Assembly (NCBI RefSeq): GCF_030159255.1
Contig: NZ_BSCT01000056.1
Location: 1 to 36,592, forward strand
Origin: Bradyrhizobium sp. SSBR45G
Lineage (GTDB): Bacteria > Pseudomonadota > Alphaproteobacteria > Rhizobiales > Xanthobacteraceae
Length of the DNA stretch: 36,592 nucleotides
Reading direction: 5' to 3'
In this document: positions 23,292-31,655 of the stretch, in pieces
How positions within the stretch are numbered: the first letter of the stretch is position 1
Layout of the letters: the number at the start of each line of letters is the position of its first letter
Translations under genes and position numbers: made by a program
The notes under the pieces: generated by a model
What the model saw: the letters and a program-made list of their open reading frames with translations, nothing else
What the model was told of the DNA's origin: nothing
Database searches by the model: none

Positions 23292-24140
23292 TCACTCCGC
23301 CGCGCGCGGCGTCTGTTCAAGGATCAGCGTATGGATGCCGCAGGTGCCGCTGTAGAGGCTCATCACCCTTGTGCCCGGCTTGCGGCCGGCGCGCGGCTCG
23401 GAGACCTGCAGGCCGGCGGCGAGCAGGCGGGCGCGCGTGGCCTCGATGTCGGCGACGCGCCAGGTCAGGCCCCACAGCTTGTCGTTGGCCTTGTCATTGC
23501 CTGCGACGGGACGTTTCACCACCTCGACGATCAGATCGCCGCAGCGGAAGAACATCAGCTGGCCCCATTCCTGATGGCTGCGGTCGAGCGCCATGTCGAG
23601 GCCGAGCCGGGCGCCGTAGAGCGCCGCGGCCCGCTCGGGGTCCTCGGTCGAGACCACGACGTGATCGAGGCCGAGCACGGCCGAGTCGGCGGTCTTGGCG
23701 GAGGCCGGACGCGGCTGGCGCAGCTCGAGGAAGAACATGCGCACGCCGCGCGTGAGGTCGGTCATCGCCCGCGTGCGCTTCCAGTGCAGCGTCGCCCCCG
23801 AGACGCGATCGATATTCTCGACCTCGGTCACCGGGTCCGGCTTCAGCGCCACGCGCTCCAGCCGGCGATGCATCTTGCCGATATCATGGGTGGCAAAGCA
23901 CAGGCTGGCGAGGCCCTCGCCCCAGATCTTGATGACGTTGCGGATGCGGTCGGCGGCGGGGCCTTGTCCCGCCGGCGCCATCAGCTCCAGCGTCATGTTG
24001 TCGAGCGTGAACAGCACGCGATCGGCGCCCTCGCCCGAATTCTGCCAGGACGGCTTGCGCGCCAGCAGCGTCTCGAACGCGGCGCTGCCGGCCTGGATGT
24101 CCTCGAGCAGGACGACGATATGGTCGAGGCCGGTGATCAC
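23292..24140 (-). CDS. Two-domain VOC (glyoxalase/dioxygenase superfamily) protein
   Basis: The GTG start at 24140 overlaps the stop of the dehydrogenase gene (GTGA), so it is translated by coupling. The product has 282 residues with two vicinal-oxygen-chelate domains. The first opens GLDHIVVLLED (His7, with Glu52 in LELMAP); the second opens LGLDHVVVSTEDPERAAALY (His160, with Glu206 in LIVEVV). These His and Glu residues are where the superfamily binds metal, but the metal site was not modelled. It has no signal peptide. The chemistry is unknown: dioxygenase, isomerase and glyoxalase activities all occur in this superfamily. The tight link to an amino-acid dehydrogenase suggests a related substrate or a repair role. 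Confidence 0.85.
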   Translation of the reverse strand: MITGLDHIVVLLEDIQAGSAAFETLLARKPSWQNSGEGADRVLFTLDNMTLELMAPAGQGPAADRIRNVIKIWGEGLASLCFATHDIGKMHRRLERVALKPDPVTEVENIDRVSGATLHWKRTRAMTDLTRGVRMFFLELRQPRPASAKTADSAVLGLDHVVVSTEDPERAAALYGARLGLDMALDRSHQEWGQLMFFRCGDLIVEVVKRPVAGNDKANDKLWGLTWRVADIEATRARLLAAGLQVSEPRAGRKPGTRVMSLYSGTCGIHTLILEQTPRAAE

Positions 24141-25396
24141 GGAAACAGCCCTCGCGTGTTCTTGGCGTTGCGCACCTTCTCGACCCCGATCGCCATCGCC
24201 GCGGTCCGGTGCGAGATGCCGTCGGCCTTGGCGCGCGTCACCATCCGCTCGAAGGCGCGGTCGAGGATCTGGTACTCGCGCCGCATCACCTCTTCTTCTT
24301 CCCAGAACAGCTGCTGCAGGTCCTGCACCCATTCGAAATAGCTGACGACGACGCCACCGGAGTTGCAGAGAATGTCGGGTATGAGAAAGATCTCGTCGCG
24401 GCGCTGGTCGAGCACCAGATCGGCGTCCGGCGTCGTCGGGCCGTTGGCCGCTTCCGCGATGATCCGGCATTTCAGGTTCGCGGCCACCTTGGCGTCGATC
24501 ACACGCTCGACCGCCGCGGGCACCAGGATGTCGCAGGCGAGCGTCAGGATCTCCTTCGGATCGAAGGCGAGCTCGGTGGAGAAGCCGGCAATGCTGCCGC
24601 GCGCGCTCGCGTACTCCATCAGGGCCGGGATGTTGAGGCCGCGCGGATCGTGGAGCGCGCCGGTATGATCGCTGACCGCAATCACCTTCATGCCCATCTG
24701 GTGGAAGCCGAGCGCGGCGTAGGAGCCGACATTGCCGAAGCCCTGCACGACGGCCGTGGATTTGGCCGGATCGATGCCGAGCACATCCATCACCCGGCGC
24801 GAGGTGTGGGCAACGCCGCGGCCAGTGGCTTCGCGGCGGCCGAGCGTGCCGCCGGAAAACACCGGCTTGCCGGTGACGATCTCGGTCACGGTCTGGCCCT
24901 GATACATGGAATAGGTGTCCATGAACCAGGCCATCACCTGCTCGTTGGTGCCCATGTCGGGCGCCATGACATCGGTATGCGGGCCGACGAACGGGATCAT
25001 CTCCTGCATGTAGCGGCGGGACAGCGATTCGAGCTCGCGCCGAGACAGCGTCGACAGATCGACGGTCACGCCGCCCTTGGCGCCGCCATAGGGCAGGCCC
25101 ACGAGCGCGCACTTCCAGCTCATCCAGATCGCCAGCGCGGCGACCTCGCCGATGTCGACGGTCGGGGCGAATCGGGTGCCGCCCTTGGTCGGACCCATCG
25201 TCAGCAGATGCTGGACCCGGTAGCCCTCGTAGACCGCGATCGTGCCGTCATCCCGGTGGATCGGACACGAGACGGTGATCGCCCGCTTGGGCAGCAGCAG
25301 CCGGTCCCGTTCATCGGCTGGGATGCCAAGGTGGTCGGCGATCACGTTGAACTGGTTCGCGGCCATCTCGAAGACCGGTCCCGCATAGACACTCAT
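24137..25396 (-). CDS. Glu/Leu/Phe/Val dehydrogenase family enzyme, probably glutamate dehydrogenase
   Basis: This 419-residue enzyme catalyses reversible oxidative deamination of an amino acid, most likely glutamate to 2-oxoglutarate and ammonia. The N-terminal domain shows PTKGGTRF (Lys71), SWKCALVGLPYGGAKGGV (Lys95 and catalytic Lys107) and DVMAPDMGTNEQ (Asp147). The nucleotide domain shows VVQGFGNVGSYAA (217-229) and an acidic or polar residue at the end of the next strand (AVSDHTG). The start at 25396 is chosen from the family's N-terminus and the GGGAT before it. It is the first gene of a two-gene unit with the VOC protein, divergent from the kinases. Substrate choice among Glu, Leu and Phe cannot be settled by eye. 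Confidence 0.9.
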   Translation of the reverse strand: MSVYAGPVFEMAANQFNVIADHLGIPADERDRLLLPKRAITVSCPIHRDDGTIAVYEGYRVQHLLTMGPTKGGTRFAPTVDIGEVAALAIWMSWKCALVGLPYGGAKGGVTVDLSTLSRRELESLSRRYMQEMIPFVGPHTDVMAPDMGTNEQVMAWFMDTYSMYQGQTVTEIVTGKPVFSGGTLGRREATGRGVAHTSRRVMDVLGIDPAKSTAVVQGFGNVGSYAALGFHQMGMKVIAVSDHTGALHDPRGLNIPALMEYASARGSIAGFSTELAFDPKEILTLACDILVPAAVERVIDAKVAANLKCRIIAEAANGPTTPDADLVLDQRRDEIFLIPDILCNSGGVVVSYFEWVQDLQQLFWEEEEVMRREYQILDRAFERMVTRAKADGISHRTAAMAIGVEKVRNAKNTRGLFP

Positions 25397-25590
25397 ATCC
25401 CGCTCCCGAATCTGTGCTCCCGCCGGCCGGCAACCATAGCGCGACCCAAGCGGCGGCGGCAGGGGCACCCGGCCGATCTCGACCACCATGGTGACGATTT
25501 GACGAAGAATTTCAGCGTTGATCCGCCTTAACCGCTTGCTAAGCTGAGGCGCCGGGGCCGCGATCACCCCTTAGTGAGATAGAAATACCC

Positions 25591-26484
25591 ATGCAGGCCC
25601 TTTTCATCGGACAGACCTACATCGACGTCACCTTCATCACCGACCACATGCCGACGGGGGACGAGAAGCACGTCGCATCCGACTATGCCGTCTCGTTCGG
25701 CGGCAATGCGGTCACTGCGGCATTTTGTTGCGCCAAGCTCGGTGTCGTGCCGGACCTGATCGCCACCATCGCGAATGACTGGCTCGGGCGGATGTTCCAG
25801 GACATGACCGCGAAATACGGCATCTCCGTACATCCCCGGAAGGTCAACGCCTCCTCGCTGTCCTTCATCATGCCCAAGGACGGCAAGCGCGCCATCGTGC
25901 GCTGCCGCGACGACGCGCACATCCATCCGTTCCCGCTGCTCAACCTCGGCAATTGCCGGGCGCTGCACGTCGACGGCCACCAGCCCGATGCCGCACTCCA
26001 TTACGCCAAGCTGTGCCGCGAGGCCGGCATCCTGACCTCGCTGGACGGCGGCGGCCTGCGCACCAATACGCATGAGCTGCTCGAATATATCGACGTCGCG
26101 ATCGTGGCCGAGCGTCTCTGCGAGCAGATGGACCTCACGCCGGAGAAGATGCTCGACTACCTCAAGAGCCGCGGCTGCCGCATCGGCGGCGTCACCCAGG
26201 GCGAGAAGGGCCTGCTGTGGTATGATGAGGTCGGTGCCGTGCATACGCTGCCCGCCTACCCGATCCCGCGCGAGCGCGTCATCGACACCAACGGCGCTGG
26301 CGACGTCTTCCACGGCGCCTACGTCTATTCCTATCTGGCCAATCCGGCGAAGGGCTGGAAGGAGCATTTCGAGTTCGCGCGCGCGGCCTCGACCTTCAAG
26401 ATCCAGAAGCTCGGCAACGAGGCCGGCCTGCCGACGCTCGCCGACATCGAGCTGGTGAAGCAGGAATTCGAGGCCCGCGTCTAG
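25591..26484 (+). CDS. PfkB-family sugar or nucleoside kinase
   Basis: This 297-residue cytoplasmic kinase of the ribokinase (PfkB) superfamily has an N-terminal substrate half with YAVSFGGNAVTAAFCCAKLG (about 31-50). The C-terminal phosphate-transfer motif is DTNGAGDVFHGAY with Asp238 as the catalytic base. The substrate is not evident; 2-keto-3-deoxygluconate, fructose and nucleosides are all possible in this family. It is divergent from the dehydrogenase gene with 194 bases between them, and a second PfkB kinase follows after 22 bases. The ribosome-binding site is weak. The two kinases share only the family motifs by eye and are not a recent duplication. Confidence 0.88.
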   Translation: MQALFIGQTYIDVTFITDHMPTGDEKHVASDYAVSFGGNAVTAAFCCAKLGVVPDLIATIANDWLGRMFQDMTAKYGISVHPRKVNASSLSFIMPKDGKRAIVRCRDDAHIHPFPLLNLGNCRALHVDGHQPDAALHYAKLCREAGILTSLDGGGLRTNTHELLEYIDVAIVAERLCEQMDLTPEKMLDYLKSRGCRIGGVTQGEKGLLWYDEVGAVHTLPAYPIPRERVIDTNGAGDVFHGAYVYSYLANPAKGWKEHFEFARAASTFKIQKLGNEAGLPTLADIELVKQEFEARV

Positions 26485-26506
26485 CGGCGTACAAGGGAGA
26501 CAGCGG

Positions 26507-27415
26507 ATGGGACGCGTCGTCGTCGCCGGCAGCATCAACATGGATGTGGTGGCGACGGCCGAGCGCCATCCGCGCATCGGCGAAACCGTCGCCGGCCAGT
26601 CGGTGATGTATTTTCCAGGCGGCAAGGGCGCCAACCAGGCGGTGTCGGCCGCCAAGCTCGGCGCACCGACCTCGATGATCGGCCGGCTCGGCCGTGATGC
26701 GTTCGGCGAGCAGTTGCGCGCGTTCCTCGGGGCTCAGGGCATCGATCTCGCTGCGGTGAAGGACTCTGCGAGCGTGTCGACCGGCACGGCGATCATCACA
26801 CTCGCCAAGGCCGACAACACCATCGTGGTGATTCCGGGGGCCAACGCCGAGGTCAGCGCCGACGATGTGGCGCAGGCTGCCCTGGCGGCGGGTGACGTGG
26901 CCGTCAGCCAGTTCGAGATCCCGCAGGCCACGATCGCCGCGTTCTTTCGACGCGCGAAAGCGGCCGGCGCCACCACCATCCTCAATCCGGCCCCGGCGAG
27001 CGCGTTCGAGAGCGCATTGTTCGCGCTGGTCGATATCCTCGTGCTCAACGAGACCGAACTCGGGTTTCTGGCCGGCATCGAGCTTGGCGACGCGCCGACG
27101 CCGCCCCAAGTGAAAGACGCGGTTCGGGCCCTCAATCCCCGCCCCGATCAGACCATCTGCGTCACGCTCGGCGCGCGCGGTGCGGTCGCAGTTGCAGGTG
27201 ACGATGCGAAGCTGGTCGAAGGCCGCGCCGTGAAGGCTGTCGACACCACCGGCGCCGGCGACTGCTTCGTCGGCGCGCTCGCCGCGCGGCTGTCCCAGGG
27301 CGCTGCGATGGCGGATGCGATCGGCTATGCCAACGTCGCCGCCTCGATCTCGGTGCAGCGGATGGGCGCCGGGCCGTCGATGCCGACAGCCGAGGAGGTG
27401 CGCGCGCTGCTCTAG
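26507..27415 (+). CDS. rbsK: Ribokinase-like PfkB kinase
   Basis: This 302-residue kinase has MGRVVVAGSINMDVVATAER at the start and FPGGKGANQAVSAAKLGAP, both close to bacterial ribokinases. The phosphate-transfer motif is DTTGAGDCFVGAL with Asp252 as catalytic base. It probably phosphorylates ribose or a similar pentose. AAGGGAGACAGCG precedes the ATG. It is likely cotranscribed with the kinase before it. No ribose transporter lies in the window. Its stop codon overlaps the stop of the converging reductase gene in the bases CTAG. Confidence 0.87.
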   Translation: MGRVVVAGSINMDVVATAERHPRIGETVAGQSVMYFPGGKGANQAVSAAKLGAPTSMIGRLGRDAFGEQLRAFLGAQGIDLAAVKDSASVSTGTAIITLAKADNTIVVIPGANAEVSADDVAQAALAAGDVAVSQFEIPQATIAAFFRRAKAAGATTILNPAPASAFESALFALVDILVLNETELGFLAGIELGDAPTPPQVKDAVRALNPRPDQTICVTLGARGAVAVAGDDAKLVEGRAVKAVDTTGAGDCFVGALAARLSQGAAMADAIGYANVAASISVQRMGAGPSMPTAEEVRALL

Positions 27416-28647
27416 GCGAGAGCGCTCTTCAGGTCGAAGCTCGGATCAGCAGCCTTGGCCGCATCCACAGTGCCGCCCGCCGCCAGGAGCTTGCGGCCGA
27501 ACATGTGGTCGCCGGCCCTGTTGACGGACTCGATGCCGACCAGCCGGCCCTCCTTGTAACAGAATGCGGAGAATGCCTTTTGCGCAGGGTCCCCGCGCAG
27601 CACGACCTGGTCATAGCCCGTGGTGAGCCCCGCGATCTGCAGCTTGTCATTGGCCTGGTCGCTCCAGAACCAGGGCTGTCCATCATACGGCTTGACGTCG
27701 CCCGTCAGCCGCGCGGCGACGCAGCGGGCGTGATCGGTGGCGTTCTGCACCGACTCCAGCCTGAGCGTGCCGCCGAAGCGCGGGCTGGCGAACAGCGCGC
27801 AATCGCCGATCGCCGAGATGTGCGGGTCGCTGGTCAGGAGATATTCGTCGACCACGATGCCCGAGGCGACCTGCAAGCCGGCCTCGGCTGCAAGCTCGAC
27901 ATTCGGCAGCACGCCGACACCGACCACGATCAGGTCAGCCGGAATGTGCCGCCCGTCGCTCAGGCTGACGCCGGTCACCTTGTTGCCGTCGGCCTCGATG
28001 CTGGTGGCCTGCACGCCAAGATGGATGCGCACGCCGGCATCGGCATGCTGCTTCTGGAAATAGTCGGAGATCTCCGCAGTGACGGCCCGCGCCATCACCC
28101 GCGCGCCGAGCTCGAGCACATCCACCTCGAGCCCCTTGAAGCGTGCGGTGGCCGCGAATTCGAGCCCGATGAAGCCGGCGCCGATCACCACGACACGCTT
28201 GGCATCGCCCAGCAACGTTCTGAGCGCTTCACTGTCGTCGAGGATGCGCAGGTAGCGGACCGCCGGAAGACTGGCGTTGGGAATGTCGAGCAGCCGGTTG
28301 CGCGCCCCGGTCGCGAACACGAGGTGTCCGTAGTCGAGCGTCTTGCCCGAGGCGAGCAGCACCTCGCGCTGCTCGCGCTGGACGGCGACGACGCGGTCGT
28401 AAACGAGGTCGATGGTCTGGTCGGCGTAGAACTTCTGCGGCCGGAACATCAGGGTCTCGGGGCCGCCAGTGCCCTTGAGATACGCTTTCGACAGCGGCGG
28501 GCGCTGGTACGGCAGATGTGGCTCGTCGTTGATCAAATGGATCGGATCGGCAAAGCCTGCCTGACGCAGCGAGGTCGCGAGCTGAAAGCCCGCATGCCCC
28601 GCCCCAACGATCACAACCGGTCCCTTCGCCACTGTTCCCTGCCCCAT
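27412..28647 (-). CDS. FAD-dependent NAD(P)H ferredoxin/rubredoxin reductase-type enzyme
   Basis: This 411-residue flavoprotein is of the BphA4/putidaredoxin-reductase class and passes electrons from NADH to a small iron-sulphur protein. The FAD site VVIVGAGHAGFQLA is at 11-24, followed by the class motif LPYQRPPLSKAYLKG. The NAD site is VVVIGAGFIGLEFAA (152-166), and the second FAD contact is SAIGDCALF. A C-terminal reductase domain (about 320-411) completes the standard length. The ATG at 28647 is preferred to the TTG at 28662. No ferredoxin gene is adjacent. It could serve the P450 at 18980 or an oxygenase elsewhere. It is divergent from the crotonase gene. Confidence 0.9.
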   Translation of the reverse strand: MGQGTVAKGPVVIVGAGHAGFQLATSLRQAGFADPIHLINDEPHLPYQRPPLSKAYLKGTGGPETLMFRPQKFYADQTIDLVYDRVVAVQREQREVLLASGKTLDYGHLVFATGARNRLLDIPNASLPAVRYLRILDDSEALRTLLGDAKRVVVIGAGFIGLEFAATARFKGLEVDVLELGARVMARAVTAEISDYFQKQHADAGVRIHLGVQATSIEADGNKVTGVSLSDGRHIPADLIVVGVGVLPNVELAAEAGLQVASGIVVDEYLLTSDPHISAIGDCALFASPRFGGTLRLESVQNATDHARCVAARLTGDVKPYDGQPWFWSDQANDKLQIAGLTTGYDQVVLRGDPAQKAFSAFCYKEGRLVGIESVNRAGDHMFGRKLLAAGGTVDAAKAADPSFDLKSALA

Positions 28648-28757
28648 TCTGTCATTGTCCAAGCCGACGGAACCGGGTTGTCGCAGATGTTCCCGGCATT
28701 GTCACCGGTCCCGCCGTACGGTTTAAATGCGGCAACAAGGACACCAGGGAGGAACGA

Positions 28758-29543
28758 ATGTCGGACGCCGTAGCGGAACCTGCCCGCCTCAGCATCGAGG
28801 GTCCGATCGCGACCATCACGCTCGACCGCCCGGCAGCGTTCAATGCCATCAACCTCGCGATTGCCAAGCGCCTGGAGCAGCTTGCCTCGCAGGTCGAAGC
28901 CGACCCGGCCATCCGGGTCCTGATCATCAAGGGCGAAGGCCGCGCCTTTTCTGCCGGGGGCGACCTGCAGACCATCGGGGCTGCCGCCGAGGCCGACACC
29001 ATCACCCCCGTGGTGAGCGAGCTCCTGCATCACTACCACGCCTTCATCGCGAGCCTGCGACGCATGCCGAAGATCGTGCTGGCCAGCGTGCACGGCTCCG
29101 CGGCCGGTGCCGGCCTGTCGCTCGCCTTCGCCGCCGATCTCTGCATCGCCGCCGAGGAAGCCCGCTTCACGCCGGCCTATGCCAAGCTCGGCGTCTCGCC
29201 CGACGGCGGCGGCACGCTCGGTGTCGTTGCCGCCGTCGGCGTCAGGCGCGCGCTGCAGATTTTCCTGGCCGAGGACAGCTTCACAGCGACGCAGGCGTAT
29301 GAATGGGGCCTGGTCGCCAAGGTCGTTCCCATCTCCGAACTCGCCGCCGCGACACAGGCGCTGGCAGAGCGCCTGGCGAAAAATATGCCGGCGGGGATCG
29401 CAGCGACCAAGGCGCTGATCCATCGCGCGCCCATCAGCTCGGTCGAAGACCAGCTCGCCGCCGAACGCGACGCGATCATCAACTGCATGCATAGCGACTC
29501 CTTCCGGACCGCAGTCCGGAAGTTCACAAGCAAGGAGAAATAG
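28758..29543 (+). CDS. Enoyl-CoA hydratase/isomerase (crotonase) family protein
   Basis: This 261-residue crotonase-fold enzyme binds an acyl-CoA. The oxyanion hole is formed by GRAFSAGGDLQ (61-71) and SVHGSAAGAGLSLAF (110-124). The two glutamates used by true hydratases are absent: Ser121 and Tyr141 stand in their places. Asp149 in VSPDGGGT sits where PaaG-type isomerases keep their catalytic aspartate. An isomerase role is therefore more likely than hydration (alignment by eye). GGGAGGAACGA gives a strong start at 28758. It is divergent from the reductase gene and meets the TRAP genes tail to tail with a 16-base gap. Confidence 0.9.
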   Translation: MSDAVAEPARLSIEGPIATITLDRPAAFNAINLAIAKRLEQLASQVEADPAIRVLIIKGEGRAFSAGGDLQTIGAAAEADTITPVVSELLHHYHAFIASLRRMPKIVLASVHGSAAGAGLSLAFAADLCIAAEEARFTPAYAKLGVSPDGGGTLGVVAAVGVRRALQIFLAEDSFTATQAYEWGLVAKVVPISELAAATQALAERLAKNMPAGIAATKALIHRAPISSVEDQLAAERDAIINCMHSDSFRTAVRKFTSKEK

Positions 29544-29559
29544 CAAAGCTTTTCATGAC

Positions 29560-30900
29560 TCAGTTCGGGCAGATATAGCCGGTTCCAGCCGGCGATTTGA
29601 AGCACCCGACAGACTCCGGAATGACCTGCTTCGGCAGCCAGAGCACCACACTCGGGAAGAAGATGGTGAAGGTGATGGTGAACAGGAACACGACATAGAT
29701 CGGCAGCGCCGCGCGCAAGGCCTTGCCGAAGCTGACGCCGACGAATTTCGACGCCATCAGCAGCACGAGCCCGTAAGGCGGCGTGATCAGGCCGAACGCC
29801 AGCGTCGCGATCAGGACGACCCCCATATGGACGCTGTTGATGTCCCCGGCCTGGGTCAGCGCGTTGACCAGGGGCATGAAGATGATGATCGTCGGCACCG
29901 GTTCGATGAAATCGCCGATCACGGTGAAGAGCAACACCATCAGCAGCATGATGTAGCGCGGATCATTGCCGGCCATCGAGGTGATCCATTCAGCGATGAA
30001 GCTGGCGCCCCGCAGATAGGCCAGCATCCAGCCGAACGCATTCGCGGCGCCGATCGTGATCAATGGCAGCGAGAAGATGAGACCGGCCAGGCAGAAATCG
30101 TAAGGTATGTTCTTCAGATGGCCGCGGTTGAGCGCGGGGATGACGACCAAAATGATCCAGACGACGGCGACGACGCCGGCCTCCGTCGGTGTAAACCAGC
30201 CGGTCAGGATCCCGCCGAGCAGAATCACCGGGATCATGAGTGGCAGCGCCGCATCCGCGGTCGCAAAGGCGATCTGCCGCAGCGGCGCGCGCGGCTTGCG
30301 CAATCCCGAGGGACCGAAGAAGTAGCAATAGAGCATCAGCCCAAAGCCGATCATGAATCCGGGCACGACGCCGGCCATGAACAGGCCGGCGATCGAGACG
30401 TTGCCCACTGCGCCATAGACGACAGCCGTGATGCTCGGCGGAACCAGGGCCGCGATGGTCGAGGCGGCCGCGATGATCGCGGCGATGAACGCCGGCTCGT
30501 AGCCCTCGCGCCGCATCGGCCCGCCAAGCGCGCGGCTCATCACGGCGACGTCGGCGGTCGTCGACCCCGACATTTCCGAGAAGAACATGCTGAACACGAC
30601 CACCACCTGCGACAGCCCGCCCCTGATATGTCCGACCAGCGACACCGACAGATTGGCGATCCGGATCACGACATTGGCCGAACTCATGAGTTCGCCGACC
30701 AGCAGGAAGAATGGAATTGCAAGCAGCGCCTCGGAATCGACGCCGTCGAAGATCTTCTGCACGACCGCCGCCAGCGAGACGTCGGCCAGGAAGGCGCCGA
30801 CGAACACGCCGGCCAGCAGCGAGAACGGCACGGGCACGCCGAGATAGCCGAACGACAGAAAGCAGACGGACATCAGGCCGAGGATGACGGGAGCGCTCAC
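29560..30900 (-). CDS. dctM: TRAP transporter large membrane subunit (DctM family)
   Basis: This 446-residue membrane protein is the ion-driven channel of a TRAP importer. It has about a dozen helices, with family motifs near IPFFLLVGELMSSANV, MFFSEMSGSTTADVAVMSRA and GLITPPYGLVLLMASKFVG. It starts with GTG at 30900, overlapping the dctQ stop by four bases (GTGA), so the two are coupled. The C-terminus has an unusual short tail with two cysteines (GCFKSPAGTGYICPN). It works with dctQ and dctP, placed in a sugar-acid operon. Confidence 0.92.
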   Translation of the reverse strand: MSAPVILGLMSVCFLSFGYLGVPVPFSLLAGVFVGAFLADVSLAAVVQKIFDGVDSEALLAIPFFLLVGELMSSANVVIRIANLSVSLVGHIRGGLSQVVVVFSMFFSEMSGSTTADVAVMSRALGGPMRREGYEPAFIAAIIAAASTIAALVPPSITAVVYGAVGNVSIAGLFMAGVVPGFMIGFGLMLYCYFFGPSGLRKPRAPLRQIAFATADAALPLMIPVILLGGILTGWFTPTEAGVVAVVWIILVVIPALNRGHLKNIPYDFCLAGLIFSLPLITIGAANAFGWMLAYLRGASFIAEWITSMAGNDPRYIMLLMVLLFTVIGDFIEPVPTIIIFMPLVNALTQAGDINSVHMGVVLIATLAFGLITPPYGLVLLMASKFVGVSFGKALRAALPIYVVFLFTITFTIFFPSVVLWLPKQVIPESVGCFKSPAGTGYICPN

Positions 30901-31481
30901 GTCGGATTGCTCCGGTCGGAGCCGGCGTGGATCGGCGGGATCACGGCCTCCTGGTCCACCGGTTCCGGATGGTCGAAGCCATTGACAATGCCGTTGACCA
31001 GCTGCTCGACCGCGAACAGCGCAATCAGCAGGCCGGACAGCGGGATGACGACATAGAGCGAGGCGATCGGCGTGCCCGAGGGCAACCGGAAACTGCCGAA
31101 GCCGCGGAGAAAGTTGAGGTAGCCGAACCAGACCAGGCACAGCGCGACGCCGAGCACCACAAGCCGCAACACGACCTCGACCGCAAGGCGCGGCGTGCCG
31201 TGCATCGATTCGGCGATCGCCGTGAGATAGAGATGATCGTTGCGGCGGGTCGCGACCGCAGCGCCAACGAAGATCGCATAGACGAACAGGCTGGACGTGA
31301 CCTCCTGCAGCCAGAGCCAGGGATGGCCGATCGTGCGCGTGACGATGTCGGCGCTGACCGACACCGAGAAGCCGAAGCACAGCGCGCCGCAAAGCATCAT
31401 CAGAGCCAGCTCGAGCGGATCGAGTATGCGCCACTTCAGGTGACGCTGACGCTGCAGAACGAGCTTGTCGGCAATGGGCAT
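30897..31481 (-). CDS. dctQ: TRAP transporter small membrane subunit (DctQ family)
   Basis: This 194-residue protein has four predicted membrane helices, as in all DctQ subunits. The segment WLWLQEVTSSLFVYAIFVGA carries the conserved 'E-x5-Y/F-x-WxxF'-like region, and TRRNDHLYL follows, the DctQ 'RxxxHxxV' position. The start at 31481 is chosen because GGGGA precedes it and the upstream frame does not resemble the family. It is coupled to dctM. A gap of 174 bases separates it from dctP upstream; I see no structure there. Confidence 0.9.
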   Translation of the reverse strand: MPIADKLVLQRQRHLKWRILDPLELALMMLCGALCFGFSVSVSADIVTRTIGHPWLWLQEVTSSLFVYAIFVGAAVATRRNDHLYLTAIAESMHGTPRLAVEVVLRLVVLGVALCLVWFGYLNFLRGFGSFRLPSGTPIASLYVVIPLSGLLIALFAVEQLVNGIVNGFDHPEPVDQEAVIPPIHAGSDRSNPT

Positions 31482-31655
31482 CGACGTTCCCCGTCGTTCC
31501 TGGCTGTCGTCGCGGACCAGACTGTCCTGTGTCCCGCGGAACGCCGCCCAGGACATCGGCAACGATTGTTGAGCGCGTTGCCGATCAGGTGATTGCCGCG
31601 CGCTATCGGTCACGGCTTTCACAAGCACGACGGCTGGCTGCCGGATCAGCTCATT

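Noticed and set aside
21342..24341. A 999-residue plus-strand open frame
   Set aside because: It runs antisense to bciA and the VOC gene and through several repeats, with no domain. It is a by-product of high G+C.
25397..25590. Riboswitch or operator between the dehydrogenase and kinase genes
   Set aside because: I found only very short imperfect symmetries and no known riboswitch core.
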